From: an uncultured Gammaproteobacteria bacterium
GTDB taxonomy: Bacteria > Pseudomonadota > Gammaproteobacteria > Pseudomonadales > Pseudohongiellaceae
Direction of reading: 5' to 3'
DNA: 64,000 bases
Assembly (NCBI GenBank): GCA_913060695.1
Contig: CAJXUA010000006.1
Location: 62,001-126,000, forward strand
Both the position numbers and the translations under genes were made by a program. Below are positions 8,667-17,397 of this stretch, piece by piece. The notes beneath the pieces were generated by a model that saw only the letters and a list, made by a program, of their open reading frames with translations, made no database searches and had not been told where the DNA came from. Every line of letters begins with the position of its first letter. Positions within the stretch are counted from its first letter, which is position 1.

Positions 8667-11468
8667 ATGGCGATTACCGTCGAAGCTCGTACCAATATTA
8701 TCGGCCTCGTAGTAGGTATGTTTAACGCTGCACCAGGCGCAAGTGTTTTGTCTGATCTAGTAGCTGCATACGAAAATGGTTCTACAATCAAGCAAATCGC
8801 AGCAAATCTTGCCGCTACTGCCGAATTCAAAACTATATTCCCAACTTTCAGCACTAATGGTGAGTTTGCGACTAAGGTCGTATCACAGCTTTTGGCTGAA
8901 TCAAGTGCAGCCGCACAAGCGGAAGCAGTAACAGTATTGACTGCTGCCCTTAACGGCGGCATGTCACGTTCTGACGCGTTTGTTGAGGCGATTACTTTCG
9001 TTAACGCAACTGCAAGCACTAACGCAACTTTCGGTACAGCAGCTGCTGCATTCGACAACAAAGTTGAAGTTGCAACTTACTACTCTGTTGAGAAGAACCT
9101 CAGCGGTAGCAGCCTAGCAGCGTTGCAAAACATTGTGGTTAACGTCACTAGCTCTGCAGCTACTGTTACAACTGCAAAAGCAGATGTAGATGGTGCTGTG
9201 AACGTTGGCTCAACTTATACACTGACTACTGGCATTGATGGCCTGACTGGTCTTGGCGGCAACGATACATTCAACGCTTCTTACACAACTGCCGCTGGCG
9301 ACGTGTTTGGCGGTCTTGATTCAATCGATGGCGGTGCTGGTACTGATACGTTGAACGTAGCGAGCTCTGCTCCTGCTGCAGCGTTCTCGTTCAACAACGC
9401 AACTATCAAGAACGTTGAAAATATCAGCGTTTCTACTAACGGCAACTTCACTGGTTTGAACATCTCCGGTATTTCTGGCCTGACTTCTTTCACTGGTGTT
9501 GCAGCTGATACAGCGGCAACTACTTTGACTGCAGCGGGAACTACTGACGTAACTCTGAACCTGAGCACGACCAATAACTCTACAGTGACTGGCGGTAAAG
9601 CAGTCAGCATCACTAAGGGCTCTACAGCAGCTGGCACAGTGGGCGTAACTGGTTCCGCATTGACAGCTGTAACGCTCAAAGGTGGTGTTGGTGCAGCTAC
9701 TATCAGCAACAACACGGCTACTACACTGAAGTCTGTAACTCTGGATGGTGTAGATGTTAACACTGGCATCACTGCAAACGGCTTGACTGACGTGACTCTG
9801 AAAGGCGCCGTTACTGCAGCGCGCACTATCACTATCACCAACAGCACAGCAGCTCACAGCTTGACTGTAAATGCAGCGGGTACTGGTTACAACTCTACGG
9901 GTGCGACTGAGTTCCAGACAGTTGTAACTGATACTGTTGCAACAAGCGCTACAGTAAACACAACTGCCAAGAGCAGCTTGGATTTAGTAAACAGCACTGC
10001 ACTTAAGTCTGTAACGTTGACTGGCTCTGGCGCTCTGAAGTTGGCAACAACTGCAGCAGCGGTAACTAGTATCGACGGTTCTGCTGCTACTGGCGCACTG
10101 ACACTCGGTACGCTGAACGCAGCTGCAGTGACAGTTAAAACTGGTTCTGGTAAGGACTCTATGACTATTGCTGCAACAGCTACAACAACTGTTGATACTG
10201 GTGCTGGTGACGACACGGTAACTTTAGGCTCTGCAATTGCCGCTGCTTCTAAGATCTCTCTGGGTGCCGGTAACGACACTCTGTTAGTCGGTACAGGCAG
10301 CGTTGCTACCTCTACAACTACAGTGATTGACGGTGGCGACGGTGATGACTCTGTTTCTGCACAACTTATCACTGCTGGTAACGCAACTCAGTTCAAGAAC
10401 TTCGAGAAGATTAACCTCGATAGTAATACTGGTCTTGACTTGGCTCTTCTGACAGGCAATAGCATTAGTGGTCTGACAATTAGCGGCGTTTCAACTACTG
10501 CAACTTACCAGAACGTTAAACTAGCTAACGCGTTGACTGTTGATTACGTAGCAACTGGCGCACCAGCTGGCAATAACACTTTGACCTTCTCTGATGCAAC
10601 TGGTACTGCTGATTCGTATACAGTCACTTTCGCTGGCGTAACTACTGGAACGCCTGGTGCAGTGAACGTACGTGCGGGCACGTTGAACGCAGCCGGTATT
10701 GAGAACTTTAATCTTGTTTCTGGCGGCACAAGTGCTTGGAACGAAATTACTCTTGGTGCTGCAGCGCAGGCGAAAACTGTGGTGATTACTGGCGCAGCCA
10801 AGTTAACTCTAGCTTTTGCGGCTGGTTTCGGTACTGCAGGCGCAACTACTGGTGTAACGTCAATCGATGGTTCTGCTGCAACTGGTGCATTGTCGATTAA
10901 TACTACAAATGCAAACGTTACTACTGGATCTGCTGGATTGACTGTTAAAGGCGGCTCCGCTGGCGACACAATCACTCTTGCTGGTAAAGCAACTGTTGAT
11001 GCTGGCGCAGGTGCCGACACAATTACATTGGCGGCTGCTGGTGGTACTGTTACTGGTGGTGCTGGTAACGATACTATTGATATGTCTGCGGCGGTTTCTG
11101 GTGCAGCTGCGGCAGGTAATGCCTTCTCTGCTCTAGCTTCAACTACTATTACAGATGCTGCTGCTGGTGATGTGATTAAGTTTGCTAACAACGGTGTTGA
11201 AACCTTCACTACAACTAAGGTCAATGTTGGCTCTGCTACCGCGCTTAGCGGCGGTACTACTAACGCACTTGATCTCGCAGCTGCTGGTAACGGTGGTGCT
11301 GCAAGCATAGTGACTTGGTTCCAGTATGCTGGTGATACTTACATAGTGGTTGATTCCGGTGCAGGTGCAACCTTCACTGCTACTGATCACGTCGTTAAGT
11401 TGACTGGTCTGGTTGACCTGAGCACTGCAGTGATCGACGGTGCTGCAAATACTCTAACTCTGGTGTAA
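8667..11468 (+). CDS. RTX/S-layer-like surface protein, probable type I secretion cargo
   Basis: A 933-residue protein very rich in Ala, Thr, Gly, Ser and Val, with no Cys and only two Trp, as is usual for S-layer and type I exported proteins. There is no N-terminal signal peptide. Residues about 1-130 form a helical DUF4214-like/anchoring segment. RTX-type calcium motifs include GLGGNDTF (about 197), GGAGTDTL, GAGDDTV (512), GAGNDTLLVG (533), GGDGDDSV (556) and GGAGNDTIDMS (797). The hydrophobic C-terminus (VTWFQYAGDTYIVVDSG, then LTLV) suits an uncleaved type I signal. SIDGSAATGAL occurs twice, about 264 residues apart. Caulobacter RsaA is the nearest functional analogue. Strong Shine-Dalgarno sequence, Crp-type promoter and double terminator point to high expression. 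Confidence 0.88.
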   Translation: MAITVEARTNIIGLVVGMFNAAPGASVLSDLVAAYENGSTIKQIAANLAATAEFKTIFPTFSTNGEFATKVVSQLLAESSAAAQAEAVTVLTAALNGGMSRSDAFVEAITFVNATASTNATFGTAAAAFDNKVEVATYYSVEKNLSGSSLAALQNIVVNVTSSAATVTTAKADVDGAVNVGSTYTLTTGIDGLTGLGGNDTFNASYTTAAGDVFGGLDSIDGGAGTDTLNVASSAPAAAFSFNNATIKNVENISVSTNGNFTGLNISGISGLTSFTGVAADTAATTLTAAGTTDVTLNLSTTNNSTVTGGKAVSITKGSTAAGTVGVTGSALTAVTLKGGVGAATISNNTATTLKSVTLDGVDVNTGITANGLTDVTLKGAVTAARTITITNSTAAHSLTVNAAGTGYNSTGATEFQTVVTDTVATSATVNTTAKSSLDLVNSTALKSVTLTGSGALKLATTAAAVTSIDGSAATGALTLGTLNAAAVTVKTGSGKDSMTIAATATTTVDTGAGDDTVTLGSAIAAASKISLGAGNDTLLVGTGSVATSTTTVIDGGDGDDSVSAQLITAGNATQFKNFEKINLDSNTGLDLALLTGNSISGLTISGVSTTATYQNVKLANALTVDYVATGAPAGNNTLTFSDATGTADSYTVTFAGVTTGTPGAVNVRAGTLNAAGIENFNLVSGGTSAWNEITLGAAAQAKTVVITGAAKLTLAFAAGFGTAGATTGVTSIDGSAATGALSINTTNANVTTGSAGLTVKGGSAGDTITLAGKATVDAGAGADTITLAAAGGTVTGGAGNDTIDMSAAVSGAAAAGNAFSALASTTITDAAAGDVIKFANNGVETFTTTKVNVGSATALSGGTTNALDLAAAGNGGAASIVTWFQYAGDTYIVVDSGAGATFTATDHVVKLTGLVDLSTAVIDGAANTLTLV

Positions 11469-11480
11469 GCCAAGTTAGAG

Positions 11481-11547
11481 GCCCGTTATCATTGATAGCG
11501 GGCACTTGTATACAAAGCCCAGCTGCCTAAAGGTAGCTGGGCTTTTT
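11481..11547 (+). terminator. Tandem hairpins ending the S-layer gene
   Basis: A first hairpin (11481-11503) pairs GCCCGTTATC with GATAGCGGGC around a 3-base loop, with one G-T pair. A second (11516-11542) pairs AGCCCAGCT with AGCTGGGCT and runs into six T residues. Two stacked hairpins suit a highly expressed monocistronic gene. Confidence 0.9.
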
Positions 11548-11607
11548 TATGCAGGTAAAAAAGGGAATTGAACTCTGTATATCTAAGCTTAATTCTAAAT
11601 TTAAAGC

Positions 11608-12363
11608 TTACAGACCTTCAAAGCTGATATTGCCGTCGTCATTAGGGAGGTCGAACGGGAGCTCGAGAGGAAGCTCTTCAGGTTTTGATCCTGGATCTAT
11701 GCGTGCTAGGTTTTGCATCGAGATAAGTTGGCAGTAAATCAGCGCCAATACCCCCTTGTCCCGCAAAGTCGCCAAATCTTCAACTTTCAAGGTATTGAAC
11801 TTGCTCTCGTCTACGCAGAACAAGCCGTCGACGGACACGTCCATATCGTCCTTCTTGATGCTGATCGGCCAAGGTACCAATAGTTCTAATTCTTCGAGCA
11901 GTAAACACAGAGCCTGAGTTACGGAGTGGTTTTGTGACACCTGCGAGAGGAATTCCAAAGTTTGTTTTATCTGAGTACTTGGTTCGCCAGTTTCGTCGAA
12001 AAAAGTATTTCCCTCATTGTCGTTGATCAATCCGCTGTCGCTATCGAAGCACAGAACTTGCTGATCTTCTGCGTTAGTGAGAGCGAAAGGAAAACCACGG
12101 TAAGCTGCAGGAATATAGCCAGCTAACCAATTTCCCGCAGCATCTACGAGATAATTGCTCCCCGGCTCAAAACCCTGCACCACGAAAAGTCCAAAATGAT
12201 CCCCCATCTTGCTGAAAGCGATAGGTAGATGTAGCGCTGCTCTGGGCGCCTCCTGAATTACGATTGGGCACAGTGAATCCTGCGCTGCGAAAGAAAAATT
12301 GCTCACAGGCTTCCAGAACATATTCTTGTGTAACTCTTTTGAAACGGCGATGTAATTCGGCAT
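11608..12363 (-). CDS. SapC-family protein
   Basis: 251 residues matching the SapC family, named from the surface-array locus of Campylobacter fetus. Family hallmarks seen are FWKPVSNFSFAAQDSLCPIV near the N-terminus, IPAAYRGFPFAL (about 85-96), CFDSDSGLI, FFDETGEPS and the closing LALIYCQLISMQNLARI. The biochemical role is not established; SapC genes usually sit beside secreted surface-layer proteins. It lies convergent to the S-layer gene, with terminators between. It is probably cytosolic, since no signal peptide is visible. The unknown gene at 12454 lies 90 bp upstream on the same strand and may be cotranscribed. Confidence 0.88.
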   Translation of the reverse strand: MPNYIAVSKELHKNMFWKPVSNFSFAAQDSLCPIVIQEAPRAALHLPIAFSKMGDHFGLFVVQGFEPGSNYLVDAAGNWLAGYIPAAYRGFPFALTNAEDQQVLCFDSDSGLINDNEGNTFFDETGEPSTQIKQTLEFLSQVSQNHSVTQALCLLLEELELLVPWPISIKKDDMDVSVDGLFCVDESKFNTLKVEDLATLRDKGVLALIYCQLISMQNLARIDPGSKPEELPLELPFDLPNDDGNISFEGL

Positions 12364-12453
12364 ATCAATTCCTTAAAGATTCTCAAATGCGAGAATGTCC
12401 GATAAAACTATATTGGGGCAGCGGATCAAGCGACTTAGCAAATAGTCGCGATG

Positions 12454-12954
12454 CTAGTGCAATCGCGAGGCGTGGCCGAGTTCGGATGCATCACCCTTCG
12501 ATGCGATCCATTCAGGCCAAACGTGGCTAGGCCATTCGGCAACGGCCCACAGCGTATGGATTATCTCCAGCCACTGTCGCAATGGTACTGCTTGTAGCGC
12601 TAATGTTTCACGCTGGCCTGTCTGAGATCGAAAACTCATGGCGAGGGTATTTGAGTTTGGAGTGAGATCTACCGCGCCGACCAGCCATTCCTGCGAACCG
12701 GTAAGGCGTTGTACTGGCGTTTCTGGAGTAAGATTCGCCTTTGCAGCGTCTTGTGCGAAACTTTGCTCGATCTCCATCGGAATATTGTCATTAGATTGTT
12801 TCTCTAGCCACAAGAACAAGTGGGGCAGTAGGCGCAATAGAAGGCGCTGACTTAGCCACATCACGACAGTCTCGCTGGATGTAAGTTCGCCAGAGATGCG
12901 GATCCTGTCCTCTGCCTCGACATACTCAGTGGTTAAACGTTGTAACTCTTTCAT
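12454..12954 (-). CDS. Conserved-looking protein of unknown function beside sapC
   Basis: 166 residues, not recognised. The N-terminal half has an amphipathic, Leu-rich segment (MWLSQRLLLRLLPHLFLWLEKQ, about 32-53), too charged at its edges for a clear membrane helix. The C-terminal half is Trp-rich (QWLEIIHTLWAVAEWPSHVWPEW), suggesting a folded domain. No signal peptide or known catalytic motif is visible. It lies just upstream of sapC on the same strand, so a role with SapC in surface-layer biogenesis is a reasonable guess. Codon use resembles its neighbours, and the ORF is well bounded by an ATG. Confidence 0.7.
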   Translation of the reverse strand: MKELQRLTTEYVEAEDRIRISGELTSSETVVMWLSQRLLLRLLPHLFLWLEKQSNDNIPMEIEQSFAQDAAKANLTPETPVQRLTGSQEWLVGAVDLTPNSNTLAMSFRSQTGQRETLALQAVPLRQWLEIIHTLWAVAEWPSHVWPEWIASKGDASELGHASRLH

Positions 12955-13178
12955 AGTTGCTTGAATTGCTCCTGCTTAGCACTGCACAGAATGTGCGCTT
13001 ACTACATAATTGGGGGCTCGAAACCCAGCTTACAAGGCGGCAAATCCCAATGGTAGTAAGTCGAGAGTTTAATTTTCATCCTAACTTGAATTGCATCAGG
13101 CTGGGTTAAATGCAAACTATTTTTGAAGCAAAGCTGTCAAACGAGTACCATTAGTAAACACCCGCGCGAGTATTGCTT

Positions 13179-13871
13179 ATGTCTAAGTCCAGTTTACCAG
13201 TTGTACTCGTGGTAGTGCCTCTGCTACTTGCCGCAGGGTCGATTTGTGCCCAAGATTTAACCCTATTCGAAGCCGTAGAGACCCCCGCTAACGCCGGCGG
13301 CCCAGGCGCCGCACAGGCCCGTGAGCAGCGCAATCTCCCCAATGGCCCTGCCTTCACGCTCTTGGGCACCAGCCGCATAGGAGATACCCGTCGAGCTAGT
13401 CTTATCGATAGCGATGGCAAGGTGCTGTTCGTGGAGCTGAGCGACGGCGACTCTACTCCTATACCAGATCACAGCGGCTATAGCATCGTGTCCCTAGGCT
13501 CGGGAAAGGTCTCGATCCGTATGCCGGAGGACACTCCCTGTATCGGCTCTAGCGACAAGGGCGTGCACTGTGGTTCCAATGGCTTGGCGGAGTTATCCCT
13601 GACTACCGCAGCCCCAATAGTGCTTGCTAGCAGTCAAGAGAATAACAACGGCGCTCCAGAGCAAGCGGGCGGAGCCGAAGAAGGTCAGCCAGAGAATCCG
13701 TTCGCAGCGGCGCTGCGTGCGGCAGCTCAGAACGAGGCGAGCGCCCAAAGCGGTCGTCCGCGCCGGAACAACGGCGATGGGTTCGAGGCACGCCGTATTG
13801 CAGACGAGGATGTGCCACCAGGCATGCGCAAGGTGCGCACCCCCTTCGGCGACCGCCTTGTTGAACTCTGA
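13179..13871 (+). CDS. Exported protein of unknown function
   Basis: 230 residues from ATG 13179 (a TTG two codons earlier is possible). A signal peptide is clear: MSKSSLPVVLVVVPLLLAAGSICAQ. A small beta-rich domain follows (about 60-145; PAFTLLGTSRIGDTRRASLI, a Cys pair in CIGSSDKGVHCG), then a low-complexity Gln/Glu/Ala/Gly linker. The basic C-terminal tail ends VPPGMRKVRTPFGDRLVEL. The layout resembles small periplasmic accessory proteins of secretion or pilus systems, but I cannot assign a family. It precedes the glycosyltransferase by 11 bp, so it probably belongs to the polysaccharide operon. Confidence 0.72.
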   Translation: MSKSSLPVVLVVVPLLLAAGSICAQDLTLFEAVETPANAGGPGAAQAREQRNLPNGPAFTLLGTSRIGDTRRASLIDSDGKVLFVELSDGDSTPIPDHSGYSIVSLGSGKVSIRMPEDTPCIGSSDKGVHCGSNGLAELSLTTAAPIVLASSQENNNGAPEQAGGAEEGQPENPFAAALRAAAQNEASAQSGRPRRNNGDGFEARRIADEDVPPGMRKVRTPFGDRLVEL

Positions 13872-13882
13872 GCACGGATGAC

Positions 13883-14737
13883 GTGACTCAACTGTCGTCA
13901 CAACTCCCGGATGCAGGTCTAGCGCTAACGGTCTCGATCGTTGTGTATCGATCGGACCCTGCTGTACTACAGCTCACTCTGGACTCTATAGTGGCCGCTA
14001 TCCACCATGCGCAGGGCACAGGTCTGCTGGGCAGGGCTTCCATCGACATCATTCACAACTGTGGCAGTGAGCCGGCATTGACGGCGCTTGTCGCTGTATG
14101 TCGCAAGCAGGCAACTGACATCGACATCGTGCTGTTGGAAGGCCATGGCAATGTCGGCTACGGCCGGGGCCACAACCTGTCTATTAACAAGGCGGAGTCG
14201 CATTGCCATCTGATCTTGAACCCCGATGTTACGCTAGCGCCAGAGTCCCTAGTGGAAGGCCTGCAGTTCATGAGCCGTAATCCAGAGATTGTAGCTCTTA
14301 GCCCTGCGGTTACAGACGGTGAGGGGCATAAGCAATATGTTTGTAAGCGCTACCCTTCTGTCCTGGACTTCCTATTACGAGGCTTCGCGCCGGCGTTCCT
14401 GAAGCGTCGTTTCGCCACCCGCTTAGCGCGTTATGAGATGCGTGATCTGCCCGAGCAGGAACCCAGCACCGATATTCCAATCATCAGCGGTTGTTTCATG
14501 TTGTTCCGCACTGCGGCTTTGCGCGCTGTAGGGGGTTTCGACGAGCGCTATTTCCTCTATTTCGAAGACTTCGATTTATCTTTGCGGGTACACAGCGAGG
14601 GTAGCCTCGCGTATCTGCCTTCGATGCATATCGTGCACTTAGGTGGGAATAGCGCGCGCAAGGGGCTGGGACATATCGGCATGTTCGCGCGCTCTGGTCT
14701 GCGCTTCTACAACTCCCATGGTTGGCGATTGCTGTGA
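13883..14737 (+). CDS. Glycosyltransferase family 2 (rhamnosyltransferase-like)
   Basis: 284 residues of the GT2/WbbL type, transferring a sugar from a nucleotide donor to a lipid-linked glycan at the inner face of the inner membrane. Visible motifs are VSIVVYRSDP at the N-terminus, NVGYGRGHN (donor site), LILNPDVTL (DxD-like metal site), ISGCFMLFR, and GGFDERYFLYFEDFDLSLR (acceptor/base region). It starts at GTG 13883. The next gene overlaps by 4 bp (GTGA), which implies translational coupling. With rfbC, rfbD and rfbB downstream a rhamnosyl transfer is likely, though the donor sugar cannot be read from sequence. Confidence 0.88.
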   Translation: MTQLSSQLPDAGLALTVSIVVYRSDPAVLQLTLDSIVAAIHHAQGTGLLGRASIDIIHNCGSEPALTALVAVCRKQATDIDIVLLEGHGNVGYGRGHNLSINKAESHCHLILNPDVTLAPESLVEGLQFMSRNPEIVALSPAVTDGEGHKQYVCKRYPSVLDFLLRGFAPAFLKRRFATRLARYEMRDLPEQEPSTDIPIISGCFMLFRTAALRAVGGFDERYFLYFEDFDLSLRVHSEGSLAYLPSMHIVHLGGNSARKGLGHIGMFARSGLRFYNSHGWRLL

Positions 14738-15699
14738 ATAGTATCAACTCTCCGATTGCGCAGGCTGTCTTAGTCACTGGTGCCACGGGCTTCATTGGGC
14801 GCTCGCTTATGCAGCGCCTATTAGAGAAGCAACTGCGGGTCCATACGCTGTCTCGGGAGTTGCCCCAGCTGGGTCCGGATCAAGCCGACTGTGTGCCCTT
14901 CCAAGGCGATATAGCTGACGCGGAGCTGCTAGCTCGGGCGTGCAAAGGGGTTGATACGGTGTTTCACCTCGCTGGCTACGCGCACGTTAACCAACACGAT
15001 GTGGCGGAGCTGCAGCGCGTCAATGTCGAGGGCACCCGCGCTCTTTTGAACGCGGCCATCGCCGCGGGTGTGCGTCGGATCGTCTTCTTTAGCAGCATTC
15101 TTGCAGATGCACGCCTAAACCCTGAGGGCAGTGCCTATGGGCAGAGTAAGTTAGAGGCCGAAACCCTGCTCCTCAAGGCGGCGAGCGCGGGCCTGATAGA
15201 GGTCTGCTGCCTGCGACCGGCTAATGTGTATGGCTTGGGCATGAAGGGCAATCTTCTAACGATGATACGGCTGGTGCAGCGTGGGCTTATGCCGCCACTA
15301 CCAGTGCCTAGCGCCAGCCTGTCATTGGTGGGCAATCGGGATCTCTGTGAGGCGGCGCTATTGGCCGCACAAGAGCCCCAGGCGAATGGACAGGTCTACG
15401 CTGTTACCGACGGCAAGACCTACACCATGAAGGGCATCGAAGTCTCGGTGCGCCGAGCTCTGGGCCGTGCGCCGCGCAGCTGGCACACACCCTTTCCGGT
15501 TTTCTATATGGTCTTCGCCACTTTGGAAGTGCTCGGTAAAGTGCTGCGCCTAGCGAACGCGCCTGGCCTGCGTTCCTACCGCGCATTGCGCAGTGGCAGC
15601 GTGGTTTCCAGCGAGAAAATACAGCAGGAACTGGGCTATAATCCAGCCGGTTCCCTAACTGACGAACTCCCCGGCATCATGGCGCAGCGCGCGCGATGA
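14734..15699 (+). CDS. NAD-dependent sugar epimerase/dehydratase (extended SDR)
   Basis: 321 residues of the extended short-chain dehydrogenase family. The Rossmann motif is VTGATGFIG near the N-terminus. Ser/Tyr/Lys catalysis is suggested by FFSSILADAR and YGQSK. A nucleotide-sugar-binding C-terminal half follows. It resembles UDP-glucose 4-epimerase-like enzymes of O-antigen clusters (WbpV type), converting a UDP-hexose or UDP-N-acetylhexosamine. The exact substrate is unclear. I chose GTG 14734 because it overlaps the preceding stop as GTGA; a TTG at 14722 is an alternative. It follows the glycosyltransferase and precedes rfbC by 47 bp. Confidence 0.86.
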   Translation: MNSINSPIAQAVLVTGATGFIGRSLMQRLLEKQLRVHTLSRELPQLGPDQADCVPFQGDIADAELLARACKGVDTVFHLAGYAHVNQHDVAELQRVNVEGTRALLNAAIAAGVRRIVFFSSILADARLNPEGSAYGQSKLEAETLLLKAASAGLIEVCCLRPANVYGLGMKGNLLTMIRLVQRGLMPPLPVPSASLSLVGNRDLCEAALLAAQEPQANGQVYAVTDGKTYTMKGIEVSVRRALGRAPRSWHTPFPVFYMVFATLEVLGKVLRLANAPGLRSYRALRSGSVVSSEKIQQELGYNPAGSLTDELPGIMAQRAR

Positions 15700-15746
15700 T
15701 GTGAACCAGACGCCCAAGGGTGTCGCTTTAGTGTAGAAGGCCCAGT

Positions 15747-16307
15747 GTGAAAGTCATTCCAACAGCAATTCCCGATGTCCTAATCTTCGAGCCCACCGTC
15801 CATGGCGACCATCGCGGTTTCTTTCTAGAGACGTGGCGCGAATCGAGCTTCAACGAAATCGTCCCTGGGCAGCGTTTCGTGCAGGACAATCATAGCAAGT
15901 CCGGCAAAGGCATCTTGCGAGGCCTGCACTATCAGCTGACGCAACCCCAGGGCAAGTTGGTGCGCGTGCTCGCTGGTGAGATCTATGATGTTGCTGTGGA
16001 CATGCGCCGCGCGTCACCCACCTTCGGTCGTTGGGTGGGTGTTACCTTAAACGCGGACACTCATCGCCAGCTGTGGGTTCCGCCAGGCTTCGCCCATGGC
16101 TTTATCGTAACTAGCGATAGTGCCGAGATGGTGTACAAGTGCAGCGACTACTATAACCCAAGCGATGAGCACTCATTACTCTGGAACGACCCTGAGCTCG
16201 CAATCGATTGGCCCCTCGCTGAGGCGGGTATCGAAGCGCCAGTGCTATCCGCTAAGGATCGCGATGGACGCCGTTTTGCAGATGCTCTAGTCTACGAGAC
16301 CCGCTAA
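15747..16307 (+). CDS. rfbC: dTDP-4-dehydrorhamnose 3,5-epimerase
   Basis: 186 residues, the normal RmlC length. It epimerises dTDP-4-keto-6-deoxyglucose at C3 and C5, step three of dTDP-L-rhamnose synthesis, in the cytosol. The cupin fold signature is RGFFLETWRESSFNE, then the catalytic-His motif GILRGLHYQL, IYDVAVDMRRASPTFG, and the Tyr-containing AEMVYKCSDYYNP. GTG start at 15747. It sits 14 bp before rfbD and is clearly cotranscribed with it. Confidence 0.96.
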   Translation: MKVIPTAIPDVLIFEPTVHGDHRGFFLETWRESSFNEIVPGQRFVQDNHSKSGKGILRGLHYQLTQPQGKLVRVLAGEIYDVAVDMRRASPTFGRWVGVTLNADTHRQLWVPPGFAHGFIVTSDSAEMVYKCSDYYNPSDEHSLLWNDPELAIDWPLAEAGIEAPVLSAKDRDGRRFADALVYETR

Positions 16308-16321
16308 ACGAGGTGTATGAA

Positions 16322-17200
16322 ATGGGTAAGCGAATCGCAATAACAGGGGCCAATGGCCAGCTTGGTCAAACCCTGATGCGCTCCGAGCTTTTCGAAGAGC
16401 ACATACTTTTGCCATTGGGCCGTGATGACATGGACATCACCGATCAGGCGAAAGTAAGCGCGACTCTCGATTCATTGAAGCCGGATATCATCATCAATGC
16501 CGCAGCCTACACCGCGGTGGATGCCGCCGAAAGCCAGCCAGAGCAAGCCTATAGTATTAATGAGCAAGGCGTTAAGCACTTAGCACGCTGGGCCAAGTCC
16601 AAGAAGGCCCATTTGATTCATATCTCCACAGACTTCGTGTTTGCCGGCGACAAGAATCGACCCTATAAAGTAGACGATGCTACCGGGCCAATCAGCCTCT
16701 ATGGGCAGAGCAAATTGGCGGGTGAGAAGATGATCGCGACTTTGCTGCCGGGTAAGGCAACCATTGTGCGCACCGCCTGGCTCTACTCTCCCTACAACAG
16801 CAATTTCATGAAAACCATGCTGCGTCTAATGAGGGAGCGTGAATCCTTAAACGTGGTCGATGATCAGATCGGCACGCCCTGCTCCACTCAATCGCTAGTG
16901 TCTTGTCTGCATGCAGTGATCGAGCGCAACGAGCCGGGCGCCACGTACCACTGGACCGATGCGGGCGTGGCAAGCTGGTACGATTTCGCGGTGGCGATAC
17001 AGGATGAGGCTATCCGCTTAGCGCTATTGGATCACGCGATTCCAATTCATCCTATCTCTACCGACAAGTACAAAACCCCCGCGGCGCGTCCGGCCTATAG
17101 CGTACTGGATAAGTCTAAAGCCTTATTGGAATTGCAATGCCCACAGATGCATTGGCGAGAAGCATTGCGAGATACGCTGAGGACCCTGAGCGAGAAATAA
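16322..17200 (+). CDS. rfbD: dTDP-4-dehydrorhamnose reductase
   Basis: 292 residues. It reduces dTDP-4-keto-rhamnose to dTDP-L-rhamnose with NAD(P)H, the last step of the pathway. The Rossmann motif is ITGANGQLGQ; the active site has Thr/Tyr/Lys (STDFVFAG, YGQSKLAGE); the RmlD signature INAAAYTAVDAAE is seen. I chose ATG 16322 over an in-frame GTG at 16313, since GAGG at 16309-16312 is well placed for the ATG. The gene that normally follows, rfbB, comes only after a REP-like palindrome. Confidence 0.95.
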   Translation: MGKRIAITGANGQLGQTLMRSELFEEHILLPLGRDDMDITDQAKVSATLDSLKPDIIINAAAYTAVDAAESQPEQAYSINEQGVKHLARWAKSKKAHLIHISTDFVFAGDKNRPYKVDDATGPISLYGQSKLAGEKMIATLLPGKATIVRTAWLYSPYNSNFMKTMLRLMRERESLNVVDDQIGTPCSTQSLVSCLHAVIERNEPGATYHWTDAGVASWYDFAVAIQDEAIRLALLDHAIPIHPISTDKYKTPAARPAYSVLDKSKALLELQCPQMHWREALRDTLRTLSEK

Positions 17201-17218
17201 ATTAGAACCACTGACTCT

Positions 17219-17366
17219 AGGAGCGGGCTTGCCCGCGAATTGGTTCGATTAATGAAGATCTGCGGAAGATTTTGACCTTCGCGGGCAAGCCCGCTCCTAC
17301 AATTGATGCCAGATCATTTGAATAGTGGCGGCCGCAAAAATTAAGGTAGGAGCTTGCCTGCAAGCG
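17219..17366. repeat. REP/BIME-like palindrome between rfbD and rfbB
   Basis: Two 21-bp arms (17219-17239 and 17278-17298) form a perfect inverted repeat built on GAGCGGGCTTGCCCGCGAA. The 38-bp spacer contains GAAGATCTGCGGAAGAT, which recurs in other copies. A third, diverged arm (TAGGAGCTTGCCTGCAAGCGA) lies at 17346-17366, close to the rfbB ribosome-binding region. Confidence 0.88.
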
Positions 17367-17397
17367 ACCAGAAACAACAACAGAAAGGAAGACAAGA

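Noticed and set aside
9281-11390. Long leftward open frames (up to 254 codons) antisense to the S-layer gene
   Set aside because: Their Val/Ala/Ser-rich translations mirror the Ala/Thr/Gly repeats of the forward gene, whose codon use lacks stops in other frames. No Shine-Dalgarno sequence or recognised domain.
13593-13901. Four overlapping frames within the exported protein gene at 13179
   Set aside because: GC-rich shadow frames; the forward frame has a clear signal peptide and operon context.
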